Source: Streptomyces sp. CB02056 (GTDB lineage: Bacteria > Actinomycetota > Actinomycetes > Streptomycetales > Streptomycetaceae). From it: DNA of 64,000 nucleotides. Of the stretch, positions 57,856 to 64,000 are shown in pieces. Position 1 is the stretch's first letter. The number at the start of each line of letters is the position of its first letter. The notes below the pieces were generated by a model, which saw only the letters and a list, made by a program, of their open reading frames with translations, did not search any database and was not told the DNA's origin. The stretch spans positions 1 to 64,000 of the forward strand of contig NZ_LIPD01000004.1 of the NCBI RefSeq assembly GCF_001905545.1, given 5' to 3'. The position numbers and the translations under genes were made by a program.

Positions 57856-57876
57856 ACCTTGAGTGCACTCCAAGGT
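57856..57876. promoter_or_regulatory. MerR-type promoter dyad upstream of the aldo/keto reductase
   Basis: A 21-bp near-perfect dyad (ACCTT at 57856, GAGTGCACTC core at 57861-57870, AAGGT at 57872) overlapping a TTGACC box (57853-57858). Dyads of this type with long -35/-10 spacing are bound by MerR-family activators. No MerR gene is in the window. Confidence 0.6.
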
Positions 57877-57964
57877 GAAAGCTGAGGGCGTTGATCACGC
57901 ACCACCACGCGAACACCGCGGCCACCCCCACGGGAGCCGCGGAGACCACGACGGGAGCACCACC

Positions 57965-58918
57965 ATGCGCAACGCCTCGTTCGGCACGAGCGGCCCGGAG
58001 ATCGGCGTCATCGGTCTCGGCTGCATGGGCATGACCTGGGCCTACACCGAGCGGGACCGGGACGACGAGAAGTCGGTCCGGGTGATCCGGCAGGCGCTGG
58101 ACCTCGGCGTCGGCCTGATCGACACCGCCGACATGTACGGCCCGTACACCAACGAGGAGGTGGTCGGCGCCGCGCTGGCCGGCCCGTACCGGGAGCGCGC
58201 CTTCCTGGCCACCAAGGTCGGCATCGTGCCGGGCGGCGCGGGCCAGCAGGAGCGCAACGGCCGGCCCGAGCACGTGCGCCGCTCGATCGACGAGAGCCTG
58301 CGCCGGCTGGGCACCGACCACGTCGACCTCTACCAGCTGCACCGGGTCGACCCCCAGGTCCCGATCGAGGAGACCTGGGGCGCGTTCGCCGAGGTCGTCG
58401 CGGCGGGCAAGGCCCGGAGCATCGGCCTCTCCGAGGCGGGCGTCGAGGAGATCAAGCGGGCGCAGAGCGTGCACCCGGTGGCCTCGGTGCAGTCCGAGCT
58501 GTCGCTGTGGACCCGGGACGCGCTGGCCGAGGTGCTGCCGTACACCGAGGAGCAGGGCATCGCCTTCCTGCCGTTCTCGCCGCTCGGCCGGGGCTTCCTG
58601 ACCGGCGGCATCACCTCCATCGAGGAGCTGCCCGCCGACGACTTCCGCCGCCGGCTGCCGCGCTTCCAGCACGACGCGCTGCGGGCCAACCTGGCGCTGG
58701 TCGGGAAGGTCCGGGCGGTCGCCGAGCGGATCGGCGCCACCCCGGCGCAGGTCGCGCTGGCCTGGGTGCTGGCGCAGGGCCGGTACGTCTTCCCGATCCC
58801 GGGCACCAGGACGCCGCGCTACCTGGTGGACAACGTGGGGGCGGCCGGGATCGAGCTCTCGGCGGCGGACCTGGCCGAGCTGGACGCGCTGCCGGCCGCG
58901 ACCGGCGAGCGCTACTGA
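57965..58918 (+). CDS. Aldo/keto reductase
   Basis: A 317-residue AKR of the AKR13-like type. Catalytic residues by pattern: Asp of GLIDTADMYG (about 52), Tyr of ADMYGPYTNEE (about 57), Lys of FLATKVGIV (about 82) and His of LYQLHRVDP (about 122). The NADPH-binding end is PIPGTRTPRYLVDNVGAA. The start at 57965 removes a poor N-terminal extension. The MerR-type dyad upstream suggests inducible expression by a thiol- or electrophile-responsive regulator. Substrate unknown; many of this group reduce aldehydes. Confidence 0.92.
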   Translation: MRNASFGTSGPEIGVIGLGCMGMTWAYTERDRDDEKSVRVIRQALDLGVGLIDTADMYGPYTNEEVVGAALAGPYRERAFLATKVGIVPGGAGQQERNGRPEHVRRSIDESLRRLGTDHVDLYQLHRVDPQVPIEETWGAFAEVVAAGKARSIGLSEAGVEEIKRAQSVHPVASVQSELSLWTRDALAEVLPYTEEQGIAFLPFSPLGRGFLTGGITSIEELPADDFRRRLPRFQHDALRANLALVGKVRAVAERIGATPAQVALAWVLAQGRYVFPIPGTRTPRYLVDNVGAAGIELSAADLAELDALPAATGERY

Positions 58919-58946
58919 CGGCGGCGCTGCCCCCGTACCCGCGCCG

Positions 58947-59549
58947 TCAGCGCTCCCGCACCCACACCAGCTGCCGTCCGGTCTCGCCCGGAGCCCGGAC
59001 GGCGGCCTCCGCGACCCGGTCCAGCCGGTAGCCGAGCTTGCGCGGGACGGCCGCGCTGGCGCCGTTCGCCCGGTCGCAGCGGATCTCCACCCGGGTGATC
59101 CCGGGCAGGGCCAGCGCGGCCTCGGTCAGCGCCCCGGCCGCGGTGGTGGCGATGCCCCGGCCGACGTGCCCGGCGGCGACCCAGTAGCCGATCTCCAGCG
59201 CGCCCGGGCCGATCCGCCCGTGCAGGCCGAAGGCGCCGATCACGCCGCCGGGCTCGGCGTCCAGGCCGGCCAGGTACATGAAGTCGGTGCCGGCCTCCCA
59301 GGCGGCCGCGCCGGCCCGGGTCAGCTCGGCGGTCCGGGCCCGGGAGGGGGCCTCGGCCGCCCACTCCATCCAGGGCCGCAGGTGGTCCAGGTTGGCGCGG
59401 ACGGCCTGGTTCAGCGCCGCCGTGTGGCTGCTGCGGCGGCGCCGCAGCCAGAGGCCGCCGGGCAGCCGCAGCCGTTCCGGCGGCCGCCCGACGGTCGCCT
59501 CCACCAGCGGCGGGGCGAGGCCGCAGGGCCGTGGCTGTGCTTGGCTCAT
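58947..59549 (-). CDS. GNAT-family N-acetyltransferase (RimJ-like)
   Basis: A 200-residue GNAT protein of the RimJ/L type. Pattern: RLPGGLWLRRRRSSHTAALNQAVRANLDHLRPWMEW (N-terminal), GGVIGAFGLHGRIGPGALEIGYWVAAGHVGRGIATTAAGALTEAAL (acetyl-CoA loop, GHVGRGIAT), and EIRCDRANGASAAVPRKLGY. Substrate by family is an N-terminal or small-molecule amine. ATG at 59549 has no clear RBS. It is convergent with the aldo/keto reductase gene. Confidence 0.9.
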   Translation of the reverse strand: MSQAQPRPCGLAPPLVEATVGRPPERLRLPGGLWLRRRRSSHTAALNQAVRANLDHLRPWMEWAAEAPSRARTAELTRAGAAAWEAGTDFMYLAGLDAEPGGVIGAFGLHGRIGPGALEIGYWVAAGHVGRGIATTAAGALTEAALALPGITRVEIRCDRANGASAAVPRKLGYRLDRVAEAAVRAPGETGRQLVWVRER

Positions 59550-59632
59550 GGCGGCGATTATGTCCTTGGCCGGGACCTGTCACCATCGGATATCCCTCTG
59601 GTGGCGGGCGCGCCCGGCCGCACCCCGGCGCG

Positions 59633-60316
59633 TCAGAGCCGGACCATCACCTCGTCGAGCTCCTTGCGCCGCAGGTCCGGCACGCGCGCCCCCTCGGCCG
59701 GGTAGCCGACCGGGATGACGTACGCGGCGCGCTCCTCCGCCGGGCGGTCGCACACCTCGTTGAGGAACTTCATCGGGCTCGGGGTGTGGGTCAGCATGGC
59801 CAGGCCGGCCTGGTGCAGCGTGGCCAGCAGCAGCCCGACCGCGATCCCCACCGACTCCTTGGTGTAGTACGGGCGCGGCGACTCGGGGCCCTTGTGCACC
59901 TCGAACACCACGATCACGGCCGGCGCGTCCTCCAGGAACGGCTTGCGCCAGTCGGTGCCGATCGGGGCGAGCGCGGCCAGCCACTCCTCGGACGCCCGGT
60001 GGCCGTAGAACTCGCGCTCCTCGGTCTCGGCCGCCTCGCGCAGCCGCCGCTTGCGCTCCGGGTCGGTGATCACCACGAACCGCCAGGGCTGGACGTGCGC
60101 GCCGCTGGGCGCGGTGGAGGCGGTCCGGACCGCCCATTCGACCACCCCGTCCGGGATCGGGCGGGTGGAGTAGTCGCGGACGGTCCGGCGCTGCGCCATC
60201 ACGTCGTGGAAGGACCTGCTGCGGGCCTCGGCCTCGTGGGCGGGCACCGTCATGGGGGTGAGCGGGACGGTCGGGTGGGACGTCCCCGCCACGGCGCTGT
60301 CAGTGCTGTCAACCAT
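59633..60316 (-). CDS. Nitroreductase family FMN oxidoreductase
   Basis: A 227-residue nitroreductase. Motif MAQRRTVRDYSTRPIPDGVVEWAVRTASTAPSGAHVQPWRFVVI (FMN-binding RR...S and APSGxxxQPW; about residues 40-85), followed by YYTKESVGIAVGLLLATLHQAGLAMLTHTPSP and ending VPDLRRKELDEVMV. Closest to the BluB/iodotyrosine deiodinase-like branch. The N-terminus is variable; start at 60316 is a guess among several ATGs. Co-directional with the GNAT gene but 83 bases away. Confidence 0.9.
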   Translation of the reverse strand: MVDSTDSAVAGTSHPTVPLTPMTVPAHEAEARSRSFHDVMAQRRTVRDYSTRPIPDGVVEWAVRTASTAPSGAHVQPWRFVVITDPERKRRLREAAETEEREFYGHRASEEWLAALAPIGTDWRKPFLEDAPAVIVVFEVHKGPESPRPYYTKESVGIAVGLLLATLHQAGLAMLTHTPSPMKFLNEVCDRPAEERAAYVIPVGYPAEGARVPDLRRKELDEVMVRL

Positions 60317-60372
60317 GGCGCACAGCACAGCACATGACGGCCCCTCCGGGAGGGGGTTTCCGGGAAGAGGTA

Positions 60373-60437
60373 GAGACCAATCCCCGGAGACCGATCCCGG
60401 AGGCCAATCCCGAGACCGATCCCCGGAGGCGATCCGG
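60373..60437. repeat. Tandem 12-14 bp repeat (GAGACCGATCCCCG type)
   Basis: Five degenerate copies (GAGACCAATCCCCG, GAGACCGATCCCG, GAGGCCAATCCC, GAGACCGATCCCCG, GAGGCGATCC) in the space between the nitroreductase start and the ABC-F stop. Unknown role, probably length-variable. Confidence 0.65.
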
Positions 60438-60473
60438 CCGGCGGCCGGTCCCGCTCCCCGGGCCCGGCGACCC

Positions 60474-62111
60474 CTACAGCTCGTGCGCCCGCCCGTCCCG
60501 GACCTCGATCCGCCGGTTCACCGCCACCGTGTCCAGCATCCGCCGGTCGTGGGTGACCAGCAGCAGGGTGCCGGTGTACGAGCCGAGCGCGGACTCCAGC
60601 TGCTCGATCGCGGGCAGGTCCAGGTGGTTGGTGGGCTCGTCCAGCACCAGCAGGTTGACCCCGCGGGCCTGCAGCAGCGCCAGCGCGGCCCGGGTGCGCT
60701 CACCGGGGGAGAGGGTGCCGGCCGGGCGCAGCACGTGCACCGCCTTGAGGCCGAACTTGGCCAGCAGGGTGCGCACGTCCTCCGGCGCGAGCTCCGGCAC
60801 GGCGGCCGCGAAGGCCTCCAGCAGCGGCTCCCCGCCCAGGAACAGCCCGCGCGCCTGGTCCACCTCGCCGACCACCACGCCGGAGCCCAGCGAGGCGCTG
60901 CCGCCGTCGAGTTCGAGCCGGCCGAGCAGGGCGGCCAGCAGCGTGGACTTGCCCGCGCCGTTGGCGCCGGTGATGGCGACCCGGTCGGCCCAGTCGATCT
61001 GCAGGTCCACCGGGCCGAAGGAGAAGTCGCCGCGCTTGGCGACGGCCGCGCGCAGGGTGGCCACCACCGAGCCGGAGCGCGGCGCGGTGGCGATCTCCAT
61101 CCGCAGCTCCCACTCCTTGCGCGGCTCCTCGACCACGTCCAGCCGCTCGATCATCCGCTGGGTCTGCCGGGCCTTGGAGGCCTGCTTCTCGGTGGACTCG
61201 GTGCGCTTCGCCTTGGCGTTCTTGTCGTTGTCGCTGCTCTTGCGGCGGGCGTTGCGGACGCCGTGCTCCATCCAGTTGCGCTGCATCTGGCCCCGGGCCT
61301 CCAGCGAGGCCTTGGTGTCGGCGTACTCGTCGTACTCCTCGCGGGCGTGCCGGCGGGCCACCGCCCGCTCCTCCAGGTACGCCTCGTAGCCGCCGCCGTA
61401 CAGGTTGACCTGCTGCTGGTGGAGGTCCAGCTCCAGCACCTTGGTCACGGTGCGGGCCAGGAACTCGCGGTCGTGACTGATCAGCACGGTGCCCGTGCGC
61501 AGGCCCTTGACGAAGGACTCCAGCCGCTCCAGGCCGTCCAGGTCGAGGTCGTTGGTGGGCTCGTCGAGCAGGAAGACGTCGTAGCGGGAGAGCAGCAGCG
61601 AGGCGAGGCCGGCCCGGGCGGCCTGGCCGCCGGACAGGGCGGTCATCGGCAGGTCCAGCGAGACCTTCAGCCCGAGCGAGTCGGCGACCTCCTCGGCGCG
61701 CTCCTCCAGGTCGGCGCCGCCGAGGTCCAGCCAGCGCTCCAGGCCGACGGCGTACGCGTCGTCGGCGCCCGGCCGGCCCTCGACCAGGCCCTCGGTGGCC
61801 TCGTCCAGCGCGGCCTGCGCGGCCGCCACACCGGTGCGGCGGGCCAGGAAGTCGCGCACCGACTCGCCCTCGCGCCGCTCCGGCTCCTGCGGCAGGTGGC
61901 CGACGTTGGCGCTCGCCGGGCTCAGCCGCAGCGAGCCGCCCTCGGGGGTGTCCAGGCCGGCCAGCAGCCGCAGCAGGGTCGACTTGCCGGCGCCGTTCAC
62001 GCCGACCAGGCCGATCACGTCGCCGGGGGCGACGACCAGGTCCAGGCCGGAGAAGAGGGTGCGTTCGCCGTGGCCGGCGCTGAGGTCCTTGACTACGAGT
62101 GTGGCGCTCAT
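60474..62111 (-). CDS. ABC-F family ATPase
   Basis: A 545-residue protein with two ABC domains and no membrane segments. Walker A copies are GVNGAGKST (about residue 37) and GANGAGKST (about 356); signatures are LSGGQ and the variant LSPGE; Walker B regions are LLDEPTNDLD and LDEPTNHLD. A charged, Lys/Arg/Glu-rich inter-domain linker (about residues 240-320; KNAKAKRTESTEKQASKARQ) is typical of ABC-F. Known members act on ribosomes, in antibiotic resistance or translation control. Assignment to a resistance subclass is not possible from sequence alone. Confidence 0.92.
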   Translation of the reverse strand: MSATLVVKDLSAGHGERTLFSGLDLVVAPGDVIGLVGVNGAGKSTLLRLLAGLDTPEGGSLRLSPASANVGHLPQEPERREGESVRDFLARRTGVAAAQAALDEATEGLVEGRPGADDAYAVGLERWLDLGGADLEERAEEVADSLGLKVSLDLPMTALSGGQAARAGLASLLLSRYDVFLLDEPTNDLDLDGLERLESFVKGLRTGTVLISHDREFLARTVTKVLELDLHQQQVNLYGGGYEAYLEERAVARRHAREEYDEYADTKASLEARGQMQRNWMEHGVRNARRKSSDNDKNAKAKRTESTEKQASKARQTQRMIERLDVVEEPRKEWELRMEIATAPRSGSVVATLRAAVAKRGDFSFGPVDLQIDWADRVAITGANGAGKSTLLAALLGRLELDGGSASLGSGVVVGEVDQARGLFLGGEPLLEAFAAAVPELAPEDVRTLLAKFGLKAVHVLRPAGTLSPGERTRAALALLQARGVNLLVLDEPTNHLDLPAIEQLESALGSYTGTLLLVTHDRRMLDTVAVNRRIEVRDGRAHEL

Positions 62112-62156
62112 GATGAGCCCGATTGTAGGAGGAGCCGGGCGTCCGGCCGAAAAGAC

Positions 62157-62187
62157 GGGGGCCGCGGCCGTCGCGGCCGCGGCCCCC
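62157..62187. terminator. Terminator downstream of the serine protease gene
   Basis: GGGGGCCGCGGCC (62157-62169) pairs with GGCCGCGGCCCCC (62175-62187) across GTCGC. It lies between the protease stop (62264) and the ABC-F start (62111), both on the minus strand. Confidence 0.8.
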
Positions 62188-62263
62188 GGATCACCGCTCA
62201 GCGGGTCACCGCGCCGCTCGGAAGACCACTCGGCCTTCGTCGGAGCGGGTCACTCGGCCTTCT

Positions 62264-63496
62264 TCACTTGGCCTTCTTCGAGAAGTACTCGAACATGTGC
62301 TGGGCCACGTCCTCCAGGTACGGACCGGCCTCGTAGGTGTTCGCGCCGTTGCCGATGGAGGTGTCGCTGACCAGGGCGGGCTTGCCGTCCTTGGTCGCGT
62401 ACCAGCCGCCGCCGCTGCTGCCGCCGGTCATGTTGCAGCCGATCAGCAGCATCGCCGGGCGGCTCGGGTCGCCGGTCTTCTTGGACGGCTTGCCGCCGTC
62501 GCAGTGCTCCAGCTCCACGCCGTCGAAGGGCTTGCCCTCCGGGAAGCCGTAGTTGCTGACGGAGCCGACCTGGTCACGCGGGGCGTTGAACCAGAGCGGG
62601 ACGGAGCCGCCGACGGTCTCCTCCAGCGACTTGCCGCCCGGGCTGGGGTTGGCGACCTTCACGATGCCGAAGTCGTACTGGCTCCACGGGCCGCCCTTCT
62701 CGGGGTCGGCCTCCGCGGCCCACTGCGGCGAGACCATGCCGGACGTGGCGGTCCACTCGCCGTACGGCTCGGCGTCCTCCAGCTTGGCCTGCTTGTTGCC
62801 GTTGCTCAGCACGCCGTTGCTGTTGAAGGCCGGGGCGAAGGTGATGTCGGTGTAGTACTTGTTGCCCTTGCCGCCGTGCAGGCAGTGGCTGGCGGTCCAC
62901 ACCAGGTTGCTCTTGCCGGGGTTGGCCGGGTCGGAGACGACGGTGCCGGAGCACACGTAGTCCTCGTTGCCGTCCTTGAAGAAGATCTTGCCGTTGACGT
63001 GCATGTTCTTCGGGAACGGGTGCGCCACGGGCTTGGCCGGGACCATCGCGGGCAGCTGGTCCGCGCCGCCGCCACCGCCGGGCTGGGCCGCGGTGGGCTG
63101 GGCCGTGGGCGCGGCGGTGGCCGGCGCGCTGGTGGCCGGCGCGGCGCCGGTGGGCTGCGCGGGCGGCTGGGTCCCCTCCGGGGCGGGCTGCGGCAGCGGC
63201 TTCGGCTTGGCGTCCAGCAGCTTCTGCAGGGTCCAGTAACCCTTGACCGCCGGGGTGATCACGTTGGCCTGGGCCCACTTGTCCCAGTCCTCCAGCTTCC
63301 AGGTCTTCAGCTCTTCGAGCGTCGGAAGCTTGATCGGAGCCGCGCCCGGCGTGCCGGAGGCGCCGGCCGTGACGCCGGGAGCCGCGGTCACGGCCGGGTC
63401 GGCGTTGTCGGGGCCGCACGCGGTGGCGACCACCATGGTCAGCGCGACGACGGAGGCGCCCAGGACGGCACGGCCCGGCCGGGATATCGGTGACAT
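62264..63496 (-). CDS. Secreted/lipoprotein trypsin-like serine peptidase
   Basis: A 410-residue exported peptidase. The N-terminal segment GASVVALTMVVATAC is a signal with a weak lipobox (VATAC), so it may be a lipoprotein. A Pro/Ala/Gln-rich linker (about residues 100-150) follows. The chymotrypsin-like domain has the triad: WTASHCLHG (His), SQYDFGIVKV (Asp) and CNMTGGSSGGGW (Ser). Conserved Cys (YVCSGTVV, SHCL, GCNM) suggest disulfides. It is the last gene on the minus strand. Its targets and partner are not clear; typical of exported actinobacterial proteases. Confidence 0.9.
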   Translation of the reverse strand: MSPISRPGRAVLGASVVALTMVVATACGPDNADPAVTAAPGVTAGASGTPGAAPIKLPTLEELKTWKLEDWDKWAQANVITPAVKGYWTLQKLLDAKPKPLPQPAPEGTQPPAQPTGAAPATSAPATAAPTAQPTAAQPGGGGGADQLPAMVPAKPVAHPFPKNMHVNGKIFFKDGNEDYVCSGTVVSDPANPGKSNLVWTASHCLHGGKGNKYYTDITFAPAFNSNGVLSNGNKQAKLEDAEPYGEWTATSGMVSPQWAAEADPEKGGPWSQYDFGIVKVANPSPGGKSLEETVGGSVPLWFNAPRDQVGSVSNYGFPEGKPFDGVELEHCDGGKPSKKTGDPSRPAMLLIGCNMTGGSSGGGWYATKDGKPALVSDTSIGNGANTYEAGPYLEDVAQHMFEYFSKKAK

Positions 63497-64000
63497 GAGT
63501 TCAAATCCCCCTGTTGACTACCGCCATGCGGCCCGTTCCCCGGGTGCGGCCCCACTCGGCCGCAGGCATGGCAGGTGAGGAGTCTGCCATGCGTCCGGGG
63601 GACTCCCGAATTCCGCACCGGACCGGGACGGGGCCGTCACCGGATGGGCACGGGATCGGCACCGGGGGCCCGTCGCGGGGCGGTCCCGGGGGTACGCCCG
63701 GCGGGTCGCGCGGTGGTCGCGGCGGGCCCGGCGGCCGGTAAATCGGTTGCACGCCCCGGGCGGGCTGCCTAGCGTGGTCCGGGTCATCAGCCAGACAAGG
63801 AGAAGGCCGTTGCTCTACTGAGGTCCCGGGACACCGCCCCCGCCGCGCAGGCCCTGCTGCCGTCGCGCGGTGCGCGAGTGTGCGACCTCAGTCACGGCCC
63901 GTGGCACTCCTCTGCGTGACGCCACCCCTTCGTTCCCCCGGCCGTGCCCGGTTTCCGCACCCGCGGTGTCTCCCCGTGTTGCTCACCACCCCTTCGGCAA
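63497..64000. other. Gene-free end of window
   Basis: 504 bases with no protein gene I can support. Bases 63510-63740 read as glycine-rich G/C on both strands. An AAGGAGAAGG (63797-63806) and structured leader lie near 63797-63919, and a plus-strand gene may begin beyond the window end. Confidence 0.6.
63797..63919 (+). other. Structured leader-like region with RBS-like tract
   Basis: An AAGGAGAAGG tract (63797) precedes ACTGAGGTC (63817-63825), which pairs with GACCTCAGT (63884-63892); inside, CCGCGC (63843-63848) pairs with GCGCGG (63865-63870). A short open frame ends at 63917-63919 without a credible start codon. It could be a leader RNA or a short leader peptide for a gene beyond the window. 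No riboswitch class recognised. Confidence 0.3.

Noticed and set aside
63878..63919. Short GTG-initiated peptide near the window end
   Set aside because: No ribosome-binding site and too few codons to support.
1..64000. tRNA or rRNA genes
   Set aside because: No tRNA-like cloverleaf or rRNA segment was recognised in any intergenic region; low-sensitivity reading by eye.

Overview
The window is high-GC DNA from a mycelial actinomycete of the family Streptomycetaceae (Streptomyces or Kitasatospora). This rests on the strong G/C bias, frequent GTG starts with ATGA or GTGA overlaps, XRE regulator/DUF397/HATPase modules, a tetrahydroxynaphthalene synthase plus CYP158-type P450 pair, a Tat-exported phosphatase and a DasR-like operator in front of a chitinase. 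No rRNA, tRNA, CRISPR array, replication origin or complete insertion sequence was found.

Region by region. 1-7845 is an accessory, partly decayed region. It holds two copies of a small HATPase/hypothetical gene cassette around a kinase-like gene, with a GNAT remnant and a second broken gene, followed by an XRE-TPR regulator, an HD hydrolase, a protein built of two internal repeats and a HTH/zinc-ribbon protein. 7842-14732 carries mainly metabolic and secreted proteins (VOC protein, amino-acid racemase, a CocE-like hydrolase lacking its serine, a secreted protein, a nickel/cobalt permease with a Nur-like box, a secreted SGNH esterase). 15101-21147 holds a flavoprotein dehydrogenase, a possible toxin-antitoxin pair, a degenerate signal peptidase, two small cysteine-motif proteins and a phosphatase. 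21251-29751 is mixed housekeeping and carries a 170-bp MITE-like element between ynfA and an aminotransferase gene.

29910-36148 holds tex, a SHOCT membrane protein and the P450-rppA-NUDIX operon for a naphthol pigment. 36326-42120 holds a two-component system divergent from a MacB-like ABC transporter, then a free-standing hemC. 42125-47149 holds GrpB and VanZ proteins, an ArsR regulator divergent from peptide deformylase and a methyltransferase, and an XRE/DUF397/HATPase module. 47381-58918 holds a secreted peptide, a SUKH protein, a sugar nucleotidyltransferase, a class C serine hydrolase, a TIM-barrel protein, two TetR regulators, an SDR lacking its catalytic residues, chitinase and an aldo/keto reductase. 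58947-63496 holds a GNAT protein, a nitroreductase, an ABC-F ATPase and a trypsin-like protease. The last 504 bases hold no protein gene I can support.

The most unusual non-coding signal is a family of near-identical palindromes with core GGAAGTCGGC / GCCGACTTCC. There are four full copies and one half copy, each just 3' of a gene. Other regulatory sites visible are paired ArsR palindromes at def, paired ACAGA-N5-TCTGT dyads flanking the XRE module, a TetR dyad, a TetR direct repeat, a MerR-type dyad, the Nur-like box and the DasR-like box. Starts were chosen by ribosome-binding-site position and family length; family names come from motif recognition, not database searches.
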